A DNA stretch of 64,000 nucleotides, from assembly GCF_002080045.1 (NCBI RefSeq), contig NZ_MUIN01000003.1:379501-443500 (forward strand). The letters are read 5' to 3'. The stretch comes from Pseudomonas sp. Bc-h (GTDB lineage: Bacteria; Pseudomonadota; Gammaproteobacteria; Pseudomonadales; Pseudomonadaceae). Within the stretch, counting starts at the first letter, position 1; each line of letters opens with the position of its first letter. Under the pieces are notes generated by a model, which was not told the DNA's origin, searched no databases, and saw only the letters and a list, made by a program, of their open reading frames with translations. A program made the translations under genes and the position numbers. This document shows, piece after piece, positions 1 to 9,643 of this stretch.

Positions 1-1014
1 TGGGTCGTGCTGAGTCTGGCGTTAGCGTGGCTGAGCTGGCGTCTGGTCGAATTGCCGTTCCGTGAGAAGCGCCTGTTGGCGGGGCGCAAACCTGTGCTGG
101 TCTGCGGACTGGCGGCTCTGTTGGTCGTCGGCGTGGCGGGTCAACTGGTGCGTGAGGCCGACGGTGTGCCGGGGCGTTTGTCCGGGCAGGCAATGCAATA
201 CGCTCAGGCGCGGGAATGGCAGGAGGGACAAATGGATTGCCTGCTGCAACGGGACAGCCCGGACATGAGCAAAATATGTCGTTTCGGAGGAGGCGAGCAG
301 GCGGCGCCCGTTCAATTAGTGTGGGGTGACAGCCATGCGGCTGCACTGAAACCTGCGATCGAGGCCGACGCCGAGCGCTACGGAGTTCCGGTATGGCTCG
401 CCAGTTTGTCCGGATGTCTGCCCATTCTGGGCCATGAAACCCGTCAGCAGTGCCAGGATTTCAATCAGGCTACGCTGCAATCCATTCGCGAGCACAAGAT
501 CCGCGACGTCGTGCTGGCTGCGCGTTGGAGCCTGTATCTGTACGGCGAAGAAGACGGTGATATGCAGCACGTTCTCTATCGTGACGACAGTCGTCCCGTG
601 GCCGAGCAGCAAGTGGCCAAGGACCTGACCGCGATGGTTCACAGTTTAAGGGACGCCGGCGCGCGGGTGTGGATCTTCAAGGAAGTGCCACTGCAACGGC
701 AGGGCACGGTGGCGCGTCTGGCCAGTCTGGCGATGATTGGACGGTCCGCCGAGCGTCTCGGCAGACCCATTGCCGAGCATCTGGCCCGTCAGCAGTTTCT
801 GAATGCGCTGTTCACTCAATTGAGTCAGCAGGATCCCCAGGTACGCGTGCTCGATCCGACGCCGATGATGTGCCCGGGCGGTATATGCCGCGCCGAGTTC
901 GATGGCTACTCGCAATACATGGATGAAAATCATCTCTCGGATAAAGGCGGGGAACGCATGAAGCCCCTGCTTGCACCGATCTTCCTCAGTGAAAACGCCA
1001 TTCAAGGCGGATGA
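1..1014 (+). CDS. O-antigen/surface polysaccharide acyltransferase, 3' part (SGNH domain)
   Basis: The reading frame is open from the first base, so the 5' part lies outside the window. The first ~60 codons hold one or two hydrophobic segments with the W-R-L-V-E-x-P-F-R signature seen at the end of the ten-helix acyltransferase-3 (OafA/YrhL) domain. A ~250-residue SGNH-type domain follows: GDSH (near base 330) supplies the nucleophile serine, and MDENHLS close to the C-terminus supplies the catalytic Asp-His. Family members transfer acetyl or other acyl groups onto O-antigen or exopolysaccharide, with the SGNH domain in the periplasm. The acceptor cannot be told from sequence. Confidence 0.85.
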   Translation, partial: WVVLSLALAWLSWRLVELPFREKRLLAGRKPVLVCGLAALLVVGVAGQLVREADGVPGRLSGQAMQYAQAREWQEGQMDCLLQRDSPDMSKICRFGGGEQAAPVQLVWGDSHAAALKPAIEADAERYGVPVWLASLSGCLPILGHETRQQCQDFNQATLQSIREHKIRDVVLAARWSLYLYGEEDGDMQHVLYRDDSRPVAEQQVAKDLTAMVHSLRDAGARVWIFKEVPLQRQGTVARLASLAMIGRSAERLGRPIAEHLARQQFLNALFTQLSQQDPQVRVLDPTPMMCPGGICRAEFDGYSQYMDENHLSDKGGERMKPLLAPIFLSENAIQGG

Positions 1015-1087
1015 TTGAGCGCTCGACAGCTGCTGTCGGCCGTCAGAGCAGGTAGGATGTGCATCTATTTGTTAAGTGGCCGGGTTA

Positions 1088-2554
1088 ATGAAATTCAAGG
1101 ATCTACGGGATTTCGTGCAGCAGCTTGAGCAGCGCGGAGAGTTGAAACGCATCCAGGTGCCCATTTCCCCTGTGCTGGAGATGACCGAAGTCTGTGACCG
1201 TACCCTGCGCAACAAAGGGCCGGCACTGCTGTTCGAGAACCCGACCGGCTTCGATATTCCGGTACTCGGTAACCTCTTCGGTACGCCTGAGCGTGTGGCG
1301 ATGGGCATGGGCGCCGAGTCCACCGAAGAGCTGCGCGAAATCGGCAAACTGCTGGCCTTCCTGAAAGAGCCCGAGCCGCCGAAGGGCCTGAAAGACGCCT
1401 GGTCGAAGCTGCCGATCTTCAAGAAAGTCATCGCCATGGCGCCGAAAGTCGTCAAGGACGCACCTTGCCAGGAAGTGATCATCGAAGGTGATGACGTCGA
1501 TCTGGGCATGCTCCCGGTGCAGACCTGCTGGCCAGGCGATGTTGGTCCGCTGATCACCTGGGGGCTGACGGTCACCAAGGGTCCGAACAAGGACCGCCAG
1601 AACCTGGGTATCTATCGCCAGCAGGTGATCGGGCGCAACAAGGTCATCATGCGCTGGCTCAGCCATCGCGGGGGCGCGCTGGATTTCAAGGAATGGTGCG
1701 ACAAGCATCCAGGCCAGCCATTCCCGGTTTCTGTAGCCTTGGGAGCTGACCCTGCCACCATTCTTGGTGCTGTGACACCTGTGCCGGACAGCCTGTCCGA
1801 GTACGCTTTCGCGGGTCTGCTGCGCGGCAACCGCACCGAGCTGATCAAATGCCGTGGCAATGATCTGCAAGTGCCGTCGAGCGCCGAGATCGTGCTTGAA
1901 GGCGTGATTCATCCGGGCGAAATGGCCGACGAAGGCCCATATGGCGACCACACCGGCTACTACAACGAAGTCGACAGCTTCCCGGTGTTCACCGTCGAGC
2001 GCATCACCCATCGCATCAAACCGATCTACCACAGCACCTACACCGGTCGTCCGCCAGATGAACCGGCGATTCTCGGTGTCGCACTGAACGAAGTGTTCGT
2101 GCCAATTCTGCAGAAGCAGTTTCCCGAAATTACCGACTTCTACTTGCCGCCGGAAGGTTGCTCGTACCGCATGGCGGTCGTGACCATGAAGAAGCAGTAC
2201 CCCGGCCACGCCAAGCGCGTGATGTTGGGTGTCTGGTCGTTTTTGCGACAGTTCATGTACACCAAGTTCGTTATCGTCACTGACGACGACATCAATGCCC
2301 GGGACTGGAACGACGTCATCTGGGCGATCACCACGCGCATGGACCCCAAGCGCGATACGGTGATGATCGACAACACGCCGATCGACTACCTGGACTTCGC
2401 CTCGCCGGTTTCAGGGCTGGGTTCGAAAATGGGCCTCGATGCCACGCACAAATGGCCGGGCGAGACCACTCGTGAATGGGGTCGCGCCATCGTCAAGGAC
2501 GAAGCCGTCACTCGCCGGATCGACGATATCTGGAATCAGCTGGGAATAGATTGA
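1088..2554 (+). CDS. ubiD: 4-hydroxy-3-polyprenylbenzoate decarboxylase UbiD
   Basis: UbiD-family prenylated-FMN decarboxylase, 488 residues, the usual length. It removes the carboxyl group of 3-polyprenyl-4-hydroxybenzoate in ubiquinone synthesis and needs the cofactor made by UbiX (not in the window). The frame is open from a GTG at 1076, but the ATG at 1088 gives the standard [10 protein letters not shown] start. Conserved stretches include [25 protein letters not shown] and the ERITHR...[14 protein letters not shown] block. The stop overlaps the next gene by one base (TGATG), so the two are translationally coupled. Confidence 0.96.
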   Translation: MKFKDLRDFVQQLEQRGELKRIQVPISPVLEMTEVCDRTLRNKGPALLFENPTGFDIPVLGNLFGTPERVAMGMGAESTEELREIGKLLAFLKEPEPPKGLKDAWSKLPIFKKVIAMAPKVVKDAPCQEVIIEGDDVDLGMLPVQTCWPGDVGPLITWGLTVTKGPNKDRQNLGIYRQQVIGRNKVIMRWLSHRGGALDFKEWCDKHPGQPFPVSVALGADPATILGAVTPVPDSLSEYAFAGLLRGNRTELIKCRGNDLQVPSSAEIVLEGVIHPGEMADEGPYGDHTGYYNEVDSFPVFTVERITHRIKPIYHSTYTGRPPDEPAILGVALNEVFVPILQKQFPEITDFYLPPEGCSYRMAVVTMKKQYPGHAKRVMLGVWSFLRQFMYTKFVIVTDDDINARDWNDVIWAITTRMDPKRDTVMIDNTPIDYLDFASPVSGLGSKMGLDATHKWPGETTREWGRAIVKDEAVTRRIDDIWNQLGID

Positions 2555-3522
2555 TGCGCGTAACCTTGCAGCCGTCGGGCGCCGTACTTGAAACTTTACC
2601 CGGCGAGCGGATCCTCGATGCCGCCCAGCGCCTGGGCTACGAATGCCCGCAAAGCTGTCGCAACGGCAATTGCCACATCTGCTCGGCGCTGTTGGTCGAG
2701 GGCAGTGTCGTGCAGAACGGCGAGCTGCAGGGGCACGGTGAAATCTACACCTGCCTGGCGGTGCCGCAAGAAGACTGCGTTGTGCTGTGGGACAGCGTGC
2801 TGCCGCTGGGGGAGCTACCCGTGCGCACGTTTGCCTGTCAGGTCACCGAATGCGCCGATGTCGGCGGCGATGTCTGGCGCGTGATGCTCCGGGCGCCGGC
2901 AGGCAAACCGCCGCGTTATCACGCCGGCCAGTACTTGATGATCGCCCGGGACGACGGCGAGAAATCGGCCTTCTCCATGGCCTCGGCACCGGAAAGCGGT
3001 CGGGATCTGGAGTTCCACGTGCTCGCCCGCGAAACCAGTGCGCAGAACCTGATCAAACAGTTGCAGCGTGAAGGCATGGCCCGTGTCGAGCTGCCCTTTG
3101 GTGATACCCACCTCGGTGAGCTTCCCGACGGCCCGCTGGTATTGATCGCAGCAGGAACCGGTATGGGGCAGATGCACAGCCTCATCGAGCACTGCCGCGC
3201 CAAGGGTTTTCCCTATCCGGTGCATGTCTACTGGGGCGTGCGTCGCCCGGAAGACTTCTACGAGCTCAAGCATTGGGATGAGTGGAAAACCTTGCCGAAT
3301 CTCTACCTGCACAAAATCGTCAGCGACCTGTGTGGCTGGGAAGGACGCTGCGGCATGTTGCACGAAGCGGTATGTGAGGACTTCGCCGATCTGAAGTCGA
3401 TTCAGGTTTACGCCAGTGGCTCGCCGAACATGGTCTATTCCACTCTCGATGCTCTGGTCGTTGCGGGGATGGATTCGCGGCAAATGCGGGCCGATGTGTT
3501 CGCCTACGCGCCGCGCTCCTGA
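2554..3522 (+). CDS. 2Fe-2S ferredoxin / flavin reductase-like NAD(P)H oxidoreductase
   Basis: 322 residues. The N-terminal ferredoxin domain carries the plant-type cluster motif CRNGNCHIC (C-x4-C-x2-C) with the fourth cysteine in YTCLAVP. An FAD-binding ferredoxin-reductase domain follows (HAGQYLMIA; SAFSMAS for flavin), then an NAD-binding domain (LIAAGTGMGQM). Such proteins, often labelled CDP-6-deoxyglucoseen reductase-like, pass electrons from NAD(P)H to an acceptor. The one-base overlap with ubiD suggests coexpression, and a role with ubiquinone or flavin chemistry is inference only. The acceptor is unknown. Confidence 0.88.
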   Translation: MRVTLQPSGAVLETLPGERILDAAQRLGYECPQSCRNGNCHICSALLVEGSVVQNGELQGHGEIYTCLAVPQEDCVVLWDSVLPLGELPVRTFACQVTECADVGGDVWRVMLRAPAGKPPRYHAGQYLMIARDDGEKSAFSMASAPESGRDLEFHVLARETSAQNLIKQLQREGMARVELPFGDTHLGELPDGPLVLIAAGTGMGQMHSLIEHCRAKGFPYPVHVYWGVRRPEDFYELKHWDEWKTLPNLYLHKIVSDLCGWEGRCGMLHEAVCEDFADLKSIQVYASGSPNMVYSTLDALVVAGMDSRQMRADVFAYAPRS

Positions 3523-3770
3523 CGCTACAAGCCTGGCGGGCAACCGACAAGTGGTCATGGCGCTGTAAGCCGCGTCCTGCCGGGCGGCACAGGGCACGGA
3601 GTGCTAATTGCATCGCATATCGGGCTCAGGCTGCTTTTCTCGCGTGACGGATCGCGTCATGGTTGAGTCTGATAAGCGAGTAGTCGTGTCTTGAAAGCGC
3701 CTGCTGTGCACGACCTGTTTTAAATGTATTGAGCGCTACGCTGACCTTGATCGGGTCGGAAGGAAGCCAG

Positions 3771-4445
3771 ATGGGGAATCAAATCAATAGCTTGGTGGCG
3801 GCCGTCCATGATGGTTTGGGACTGGCTTACCCGCCGGTCATCGATCTGGGACCGAAACTGACACGTGAACAACTCCTCGCCTCCATGCACGCCACCATGT
3901 CTCGCCACGAAGGTGGACCTGTCTGGCTGTTTGCGTACGGGTCATTGATCTGGCGCCCCGAATGCACTGCCGTAGAGCGCCAGCGCGGTCGGGTGCATGG
4001 TTATCACCGTGGCCTCTATCTCTGGTCTCATGAACATCGCGGTACGCCCGAGCAGCCAGGGCTGGTGTTCGGTCTGGATCGGGGCGGCTCCTGCAGCGGG
4101 TTCGCCTATCGATTGCCTGACGACAACCTCGACGAATCACTGCTCGCCTTGTGGCAGCGGGAAATGCCGTTTCCGTCGTATCGCCCGCACTGGCTCAGTT
4201 GCCGCCTCGAAGACGGCACCAAGGTGCAGGCTCTGGGGTTTGTGCTGGAGCGGCATCTGCCCAGCTACGCCGGGAATCTGCCCGACAGCGTCCTTACCCA
4301 GGTCCTGGCCAGCGCTGCCGGCCGTTACGGCACCACACATGAATACGTCGAGCAGACGATCCACGCCCTCCGCCACCATGCGATGCCCGACGTAACGCTT
4401 GAAGAGCGGTTCAATCGGTGTCGGCCTGTATTTTTGGCGGTTTGA
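3771..4445 (+). CDS. chaC: Gamma-glutamylcyclotransferase, ChaC family
   Basis: 224 residues, cytosolic. The N-terminal half has the family's substrate loop VWLFAYGSLIW (residues 51-61), and WQREMPFPSY contains the expected catalytic glutamate. ChaC proteins release 5-oxoproline from gamma-glutamyl compounds; the ChaC1-like group acts on glutathione. The ATG at 3771 follows a purine-rich GGAAGGAAG, so it is preferred over the TTG at 3729. The gene is monocistronic and convergent with glpT. gshA (glutathione synthesis) lies 33 kb away, not in the same operon. Confidence 0.9.
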   Translation: MGNQINSLVAAVHDGLGLAYPPVIDLGPKLTREQLLASMHATMSRHEGGPVWLFAYGSLIWRPECTAVERQRGRVHGYHRGLYLWSHEHRGTPEQPGLVFGLDRGGSCSGFAYRLPDDNLDESLLALWQREMPFPSYRPHWLSCRLEDGTKVQALGFVLERHLPSYAGNLPDSVLTQVLASAAGRYGTTHEYVEQTIHALRHHAMPDVTLEERFNRCRPVFLAV

Positions 4446-4480
4446 TCCGCTGCATGGCGTTATGCGCGAACACAGCTCAA

Positions 4481-4512
4481 TTGTGGGCGCCAGCAAGCTT
4501 GCCCCCTCAGGG
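4481..4512. repeat. Degenerate half of a family-B REP
   Basis: The segment reads GCCAGCAAGCTTGCCCCCTC, close to the right arm of the 62,444-62,532 REP pair (GCCAGCAAGCTCCCTCTC). Only one arm is recognisable. It lies in the chaC-glpT junction just before an intact family-A pair. Confidence 0.5.
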
Positions 4513-4548
4513 GTACGTGTTAAACCTGATATCTCGGTAATCACAAGT

Positions 4549-4620
4549 CCTGTAGCAGCAGGGCTTGCCGGCGGTGTTGTTCTCATGATCGCTACCGCCG
4601 GCAAGCCGTGCTGCTCCAGA
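4549..4620. repeat. REP pair, family A
   Basis: Left arm CTGTAGCAGCAGGGCTTGCC followed by GGCGGT, right arm ACCGCCGGCAAGCC followed by GTGCTGCTCCAG. The arms are inverted, so the whole can fold into a long hairpin. It sits between the convergent chaC and glpT genes. The same arms recur at eight further places in this window. Confidence 0.9.
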
Positions 4621-4635
4621 GCGAAAGTCACGTCG

Positions 4636-5985
4636 TTACGCCGTCGCCTCACGCGACTGACTCGCCACCCGCGTATGTCGCAGTGTCGGCACCAGGAACA
4701 CGATCGACAGCAGGCAGGACGCCACGAGAATCACGAAGCCGCCATCCCAGCCGAAATGGTCCACGGTGTAGCCCATCAGCGCACTGGCCGCGACCGAACC
4801 GCCCAGATAACCAAACAGACCGGTAAAGCCTGCGGCAGTGCCGGCGGCCTTTTTCGGTGCCAGTTCCAGAGCCTGCAAACCGACCAGCATCACCGGGCCG
4901 TAGATCAGGAACCCGATGGAAATCAGCGCGATCATGTCGACCGTCGGGTTGCCCGGCGGGTTGAGCCAGTACACCAGCGTTGCGACGGTCACCAGCAGCA
5001 TGAACACGATGCCGGTCAGACCACGGTTGCCGCGGAAGATCTTGTCCGACATCCAGCCGCACAGCAGCGTCCCCGGAATACCCGCCCACTCATAGAAGAA
5101 ATACGCCCACGAGGTCTTGTCGACGTCGAAATGCTTGGCCTCCTTCAGATAGGTCGGCGCCCAGTCCAGCACGCCATAACGTATGAGATAAACGAAGACG
5201 TTCGCCAGCGCGATGTACCAGAGCATTTTATTGCGCAGGACGTATTTGACGAAAATTTCCTTGGCGCTGAATTCCTTTTCGTGGCTCGCGTCGTAACCTT
5301 CCGGGTAGTCGTTCTTGTATTCCTCAACCGGCGGCAGGCCCACGGATTGAGGGGTGTCACGCATGGTGATGAACGCAAACAGCGCCACGAACAGGGCAAC
5401 GGCCGCAGGTACGTAGAACGCCGCGTGCCAGTCGTTGGTCCAACCCAGGCCCAGCAGGAACAGCGGGCCGATCAGGCCGCCGCCGACGTTGTGCGCCACG
5501 TTCCACACCGACACCACGCCACCGCGTTCTTTCTGCGACCACCAGTGCACCATCGTCCGTCCGCTTGGCGGCCAGCCCATGCCCTGCGCCCAGCCGTTGA
5601 TGAACAGCAAGATAAACATGATGGTCACGCTCGACGTCGCCCAAGGCGCGAAACCGAACACGAACATCACCGCCGCCGAAACCAGCAGGCCAAACGGCAG
5701 GAAATAGCGCGGGTTGGAACGGTCGGACACCAGCCCCATCAGGAACTTGGACAGCCCGTAGGCAATGGCAATCGCGGAAATCGCCAGGCCCAACTCACCT
5801 CGGGTGTAACCCTCGTCAATCAGGTAAGGCATGGCGAGGGAGAAGTTCTTGCGCAGCAGGTAGTACCCCGCGTAGCCGAAGAAAATACCAGCGAAGATCT
5901 GCCAGCGAAGGCGGCGGTAGGTGCTGTCGACGCGCTCTTCAGGCAGCGGGGCCTGATGCGCGGCAGGACGGAAAAAGGCAAACAT
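4636..5985 (-). CDS. glpT: Glycerol-3-phosphate:phosphate antiporter GlpT
   Basis: 449 residues, major facilitator superfamily, organophosphate:phosphate antiporter family, about 12 membrane segments in the inner membrane. Family hallmarks are [27 protein letters not shown] near the N-terminus (conserved substrate-binding arginine in the first helix region), [16 protein letters not shown], and a long central loop. It imports sn-glycerol-3-phosphate in exchange for phosphate, and in Pseudomonas it is also the entry route of fosfomycin. An AT-rich 268-bp region upstream should hold its promoter. I could not define a GlpR operator with confidence. Confidence 0.95.
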   Translation of the reverse strand: MFAFFRPAAHQAPLPEERVDSTYRRLRWQIFAGIFFGYAGYYLLRKNFSLAMPYLIDEGYTRGELGLAISAIAIAYGLSKFLMGLVSDRSNPRYFLPFGLLVSAAVMFVFGFAPWATSSVTIMFILLFINGWAQGMGWPPSGRTMVHWWSQKERGGVVSVWNVAHNVGGGLIGPLFLLGLGWTNDWHAAFYVPAAVALFVALFAFITMRDTPQSVGLPPVEEYKNDYPEGYDASHEKEFSAKEIFVKYVLRNKMLWYIALANVFVYLIRYGVLDWAPTYLKEAKHFDVDKTSWAYFFYEWAGIPGTLLCGWMSDKIFRGNRGLTGIVFMLLVTVATLVYWLNPPGNPTVDMIALISIGFLIYGPVMLVGLQALELAPKKAAGTAAGFTGLFGYLGGSVAASALMGYTVDHFGWDGGFVILVASCLLSIVFLVPTLRHTRVASQSREATA

Positions 5986-6252
5986 CGAGACACTCCAAGG
6001 GTTTTTATATTGTTATGCGAAACCGAATATTACATTTTCATTACAGAAAATAGGAAGCCTTCTCATCAGTAAAAGGCCCGGATTCAGGCGATTTGGCGTG
6101 TTGGATTACGAACATGGCGTAAATGTGTATCTCGGTGTTCGTTCTTTCAGATCCGTCCTACTTGAGAGCCGGAATCGATAACCTTATCGGCGATTCCACT
6201 GCCCCGTAGCATCGCAACCATCTGCCGCAGAGCGTGAGGCGTCGAGGTGAAC

Positions 6253-6648
6253 GTGAAAGTATTTTGGGGTTTGGTGCCTGTAATCGGGCTTTGCGCGCTG
6301 ATGATCGAGGGAGCGTCGGCAGGCGAACGAACTCATCCCCAGTTTGATCGGTACGTTTCCCCGGCGTATCCCTCCGGCTTGCGTGGGGGGAAATCGTTCT
6401 CCAGCGTCAGGGTGAACTACGACATCCATCACGACGGTTCGGTACGTAACGTCATGCTCGTCGAACAGACCGATCAGCAGTCGGCAAATGCCACGCTTTC
6501 AGCCGTCAAACGATGGCGATTCAAACCTTGGGAGGTGAGTGCAGACATGCCCGCCGAGATTGGCGAAAGCGTGCATGTCATCTTCGATGAAGAACCACGC
6601 GAGCGCCGGTTGCGGATGCGTTTTTCCTGGGAAAGGAGAGAGATTTGA
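6253..6648 (+). CDS. Secreted TonB C-terminal-domain-like protein (first of a pair)
   Basis: 131 residues. The N-terminus is a cleavable signal sequence (Lys2, hydrophobic core, ASA-G cleavage near residue 24). The rest matches the TonB C-terminal fold pattern: SPAYPSGLR, then VRVNYDIHHDGSVRNVMLVEQ, then AVKRWRFKPW. There is no uncleaved membrane anchor and no proline-rich linker, so it is not a complete TonB. GTG 6253 was chosen because GAGGTGA lies directly upstream; GTG 6247 would add two residues. Its stop overlaps the next start by four bases. The function is unknown; a periplasmic partner or envelope role is inferred. Confidence 0.7.
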   Translation: MKVFWGLVPVIGLCALMIEGASAGERTHPQFDRYVSPAYPSGLRGGKSFSSVRVNYDIHHDGSVRNVMLVEQTDQQSANATLSAVKRWRFKPWEVSADMPAEIGESVHVIFDEEPRERRLRMRFSWERREI

Positions 6649-7280
6649 AAGGACTTCTTTTATGGCTTGCCATGAGTGGTGGTACCGTCGCCCAGGCTGA
6701 TGAAATGAAACTGGAATACGACATACAACCCTCTGCCAAGTACCCCTCCAGTTTGTACAGAGCCGGTATCTCTGGAGTGGTTCGTTTGGCGTTCAACGCC
6801 CATAACGATGGTTCGATCAGTGATATTCAAGTGTTGAAAAGCTCCTATCGTGAGTTCGCGGAATCAGCCAGCAGCGCGGCGTCCCGCTGGCGTCTCAAAC
6901 CTTGGGCAGTCACCGACGCAACCCCGGCCATTATTGCTGTGCAAACGGATATCTACTTTGCCGCCACGGGCGATAGTCGTGAATTGATGGCACGGATGCG
7001 CAGCCGCATTCGTTCGCTCTCATGTGCACGGCTGAACAAAGAGGTCGAATATCGGCAGCAGAAGTTACCCGATGAAGACCTCGTCGAAATCCCCACCTTC
7101 CGCCACACCCGGCAACTGCTTGCCCGCAAGGCGCATAAGGAGAAATTGTCGTTTGCAGCCGATCAGGCCATCTCCGATCAGTTCGTCAATGCGATGCCGG
7201 AGATCCTGAGCCAATGTAGGGAGAATCCGGAGTTGAAGTATCTGGAGCTGCTGCCGGAGGTGATACGTGGGCGTTTGTAA
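6645..7280 (+). CDS. Secreted TonB C-terminal-domain-like protein (second of a pair)
   Basis: 211 residues, TTG start overlapping the upstream stop (TTGA) with AAGGAG just before it. A short signal peptide ends about AQA-DE. Residues ~25-105 repeat the neighbour's pattern: AKYPSSLYRAGISG, VRLAFNAHNDGSISDIQVLKSS, SRWRLKPW. The C-terminal ~100 residues are charged, have two cysteines (LSCARL and LSQCREN) and match no family I recognise. The pair looks like a duplication followed by divergence, with an added C-terminal domain. No TonB-dependent receptor or ExbBD genes are nearby. Confidence 0.7.
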   Translation: MKGLLLWLAMSGGTVAQADEMKLEYDIQPSAKYPSSLYRAGISGVVRLAFNAHNDGSISDIQVLKSSYREFAESASSAASRWRLKPWAVTDATPAIIAVQTDIYFAATGDSRELMARMRSRIRSLSCARLNKEVEYRQQKLPDEDLVEIPTFRHTRQLLARKAHKEKLSFAADQAISDQFVNAMPEILSQCRENPELKYLELLPEVIRGRL

Positions 7281-7318
7281 GTGATACCGGCACCCCGAGA
7301 CAGCCTTGTATGTGAACG

Positions 7319-7338
7319 CCCCTGCTTCAGGGCAGGGG
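7319..7338. terminator. Hairpin between convergent genes
   Basis: CCCCTGC and GCAGGGG form a perfect 7-bp stem around a 6-base loop. It lies between the convergent TonB-like and quinone oxidoreductase genes. No U-run follows on either strand, so a terminator role is tentative. Confidence 0.4.
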
Positions 7339-7352
7339 AATTCGATGGTCGA

Positions 7353-8330
7353 TCACCTAACCCCAACAACCACCTTCCCAACCACCTTCCTTTGCCCCAA
7401 CGAATCAATCGCTTCCCCAGCCTGTTCCAGCGGATAAACCTTCGATACCAGCGGTTTCAACTTGCCTTCACCAAACCATGTAAACAACTGCTGAAAGTTC
7501 GCTGCGTTGTCCTGCGGTTGTCTCTGCGCAAACGAACCCCAGAATACCCCGACGACCGAGGCGCCTTTCAATAGCGCGAGGTTCACCGGCAGTTCGGGGA
7601 TGCGGCCGCTGGCGAAGCCAACGACGAGGAGGCGGCCGTTCCAGGCGATGGAGCGGATGGCCTGGTCGAAGAGGTCGCCGCCGACGGGGTCGTAGATGAC
7701 GTCGACGCCGTTGCCGTTGGTGAGGCGTTTGATTTCGTCCTTGAGGTTGGTTTCGCTGTAGTTGATGAGTTCGTCGGCACCGGCGTTTTTCGCGACGTCG
7801 AGTTTGTCGGCGCAGCTCGCGGCGGCGATGACGCGGGCGCCCATGGCCTTGCCGATTTCCACTGCGGCCAGGCCCACGCCCCCCGACGCGCCCAGCACCA
7901 GCAGGGTCTCGCCAGGTTGCAGGTTGGCGCGCTGTTTGAGCGCGTGCATGGAGGTGCCGTAGGTCATGCTGAAGGCAGCTGCCGTGGTGAAGTCCATCGC
8001 CTCGGGAATTGGCAGGACGTTGTAGCCCGCGACGGCGATCTGCTCGGCGAAGCTGCCCCAGCCGGTCAGAGCCATGACCCGGTCGCCTACTTTAAGATGG
8101 CTGACCTTTTCGCCCACCGCCGAGACCACGCCGGACGCTTCGCCGCCTGGAGAAAACGGGAAGGGTGGTTTGAATTGGTATTTGCCCTCGATGATCAGGG
8201 TGTCGGGGAAGTTGACCCCGGCCGCGTGCACGTCCAGCAGGATTTCATTCTTCTTGGGTTCAGGCGTCGGAATGTCTTCCAGCACCAGGTTTTCGGCGGG
8301 GCCGAAGGCTTTGCAGAGCACGGCTTTCAT
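7353..8330 (-). CDS. Zinc-free quinone oxidoreductase (MDR superfamily, Qor-like)
   Basis: 325 residues, NADPH:quinone oxidoreductase type. The N-terminal catalytic GroES-like half has PFSPGGEASGVVSAVG, without the structural or catalytic zinc ligands of true alcohol dehydrogenases. The Rossmann half has VLGASGGVGLAAVEIGKAMGARVIA. Family members reduce quinones or enoyl substrates with NADPH in the cytosol, and the substrate here is open. Single gene, divergent from the FliL-like gene. Confidence 0.88.
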   Translation of the reverse strand: MKAVLCKAFGPAENLVLEDIPTPEPKKNEILLDVHAAGVNFPDTLIIEGKYQFKPPFPFSPGGEASGVVSAVGEKVSHLKVGDRVMALTGWGSFAEQIAVAGYNVLPIPEAMDFTTAAAFSMTYGTSMHALKQRANLQPGETLLVLGASGGVGLAAVEIGKAMGARVIAAASCADKLDVAKNAGADELINYSETNLKDEIKRLTNGNGVDVIYDPVGGDLFDQAIRSIAWNGRLLVVGFASGRIPELPVNLALLKGASVVGVFWGSFAQRQPQDNAANFQQLFTWFGEGKLKPLVSKVYPLEQAGEAIDSLGQRKVVGKVVVGVR

Positions 8331-8465
8331 CGGGGGCTATTCCTTTTCCTGTGATGGCCGATAAGTGTAGGTAGAGAGGTTGTGGGGTCAATGAGCATGC
8401 CCCTGCCTGATAGGCGTGCATAAGCTTTAGTAAGCTATGGCGCGAACCGGATTGAGGAGTGGACT

Positions 8466-8876
8466 GTGAAAGCGTGGATTCTGATGTTGTTGGCGTTGTC
8501 GGCACCGGTTGTGGCGATGGCCGAAGAGGGTGGTGAAAAGGAAGACCCGAACAAGGTTTCCTATGTGGCGCTGACCCCGCCGTTCGTGGGCAACTACGCG
8601 CTGGATGGCAGCCCGAAGTTGCACGTCTACAAAGCGGATGTAGCGCTGCGAGTGAAGGGCGCCGATGCGCAAAAACTGGTGAAGCAGAACGAACCGCTGA
8701 TCCGTAACCAGTTGGTTGCGCTGTTCACTCAGCAGACGGTCGACAGCATGGGCAACGTCGACGCCAAGGAAAAACTGCGTCAGGAGGCCCTGAAGCAGAC
8801 CCAGCAAGTGCTCAGTCAGGAAACCGGCCAGCCTGTGGTTGAAGACCTGCTGTTCAATAACTTTATTGCTCAGTAA
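8466..8876 (+). CDS. FliL-like exported protein
   Basis: 136 residues from a GTG start with GAGGAGTGGA upstream. The N-terminus (MKAWILMLLALSAPVVAMAEE) reads as a signal peptide or signal anchor. The remainder follows the FliL fold: YVALTPPFVGNYA, a central VYKADVALRVKG strand, NQLVALFTQQT, and a C-terminal VVEDLLFNNFIAQ typical of FliL. Flagellar FliL binds near the stator, but no flagellar genes are close, so this is probably a paralogue with an unknown envelope role. Confidence 0.8.
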   Translation: MKAWILMLLALSAPVVAMAEEGGEKEDPNKVSYVALTPPFVGNYALDGSPKLHVYKADVALRVKGADAQKLVKQNEPLIRNQLVALFTQQTVDSMGNVDAKEKLRQEALKQTQQVLSQETGQPVVEDLLFNNFIAQ

Positions 8877-8906
8877 AGCCAGCTATCCAGCGACCCGGGG
8901 CGAGTG

Positions 8907-8978
8907 TCCTGTGGTCGTCCGGCTTGCCGTCGGCAGCGATTTCGAAGACGCCACCGCCGGCAAGCTGTGCCGCTCCAA
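8907..8978. repeat. REP pair, family A
   Basis: Arms GTCCGGCTTGCCGTCGGCAG and GCCACCGCCGGCAAGC face each other between the convergent FliL-like and EVE genes. The left arm is slightly diverged. Confidence 0.85.
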
Positions 8979-8998
8979 AGGTGAGTTGCGTTAAGGCT

Positions 8999-9448
8999 TT
9001 AACGCAGCGCCAGTACTGCAGCCCATTGCTCGGCCGTCACCGGCATGACTGACAGTCGGCTGCCTTTGTGCACCAGCGGCAGTTGCTCCAGTGCAGCCTG
9101 CTGCTTCAGGTAGCCCAGGCCCAGTACTTTGGAAAAGGTTTCGACATGAGCGACGTCGATGGCAGTCCAGGGATTCTTGTCCTTACTGGCCTTGGCGTCG
9201 AAGTAGTGGCTCTTGTTGTCCAGCGCGGTAGGGTCAGGGTAGGCCGCTTCGGTGATTTTTCCGATACCGGCAATACCTGGCTCAGGGCAGCTTGAGTGAT
9301 AGAAGAAGAACTCGTCGCCGACCGCCATGGCTCGCAGGAAGTTACGGGCCTGGTAATTGCGAACCCCGTCCCAACGGGCATTGCCGAGTTTTTGCAGGCC
9401 GCTGATCGATAGCTCGTCGGGTTCGGATTTCATCAGCCAATAGGCCAT
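8999..9448 (-). CDS. EVE domain-containing protein
   Basis: 149 residues, a single EVE (PUA-like) domain across its length: MAYWLMKSEPDELS, WDGVRNYQARNFLR, GDEFFFYHSSC. EVE/YTH-related pockets bind modified bases in nucleic acids. Stand-alone EVE proteins are common in proteobacteria next to zapA/ygfA, as here, and their ligand is not established. Monocistronic. Confidence 0.9.
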   Translation of the reverse strand: MAYWLMKSEPDELSISGLQKLGNARWDGVRNYQARNFLRAMAVGDEFFFYHSSCPEPGIAGIGKITEAAYPDPTALDNKSHYFDAKASKDKNPWTAIDVAHVETFSKVLGLGYLKQQAALEQLPLVHKGSRLSVMPVTAEQWAAVLALR

Positions 9449-9643
9449 TTTCTAAGGCTCCTGAATGAGATCTGGACAGGTTGTCCTACGCTTTCATGAC
9501 AAACCGACAGTCGGCTGACGCCAGTATTTGCGTGTTGGTTCACGTTACCGCAGAATGCCGGGATTTTCAGGGCTACACCGTTACGCGACCTACAGAAACA
9601 AGTCGCGAACGCTAGTTTTTGGTTTGCCAAAGGGGGGCAATCA

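Noticed and set aside
4399..6072. 557-codon open frame on the + strand opposite glpT
   Set aside because: Its composition is rich in His, Gln and Arg as expected for a reverse-strand shadow of a membrane protein gene, and glpT is unambiguous.
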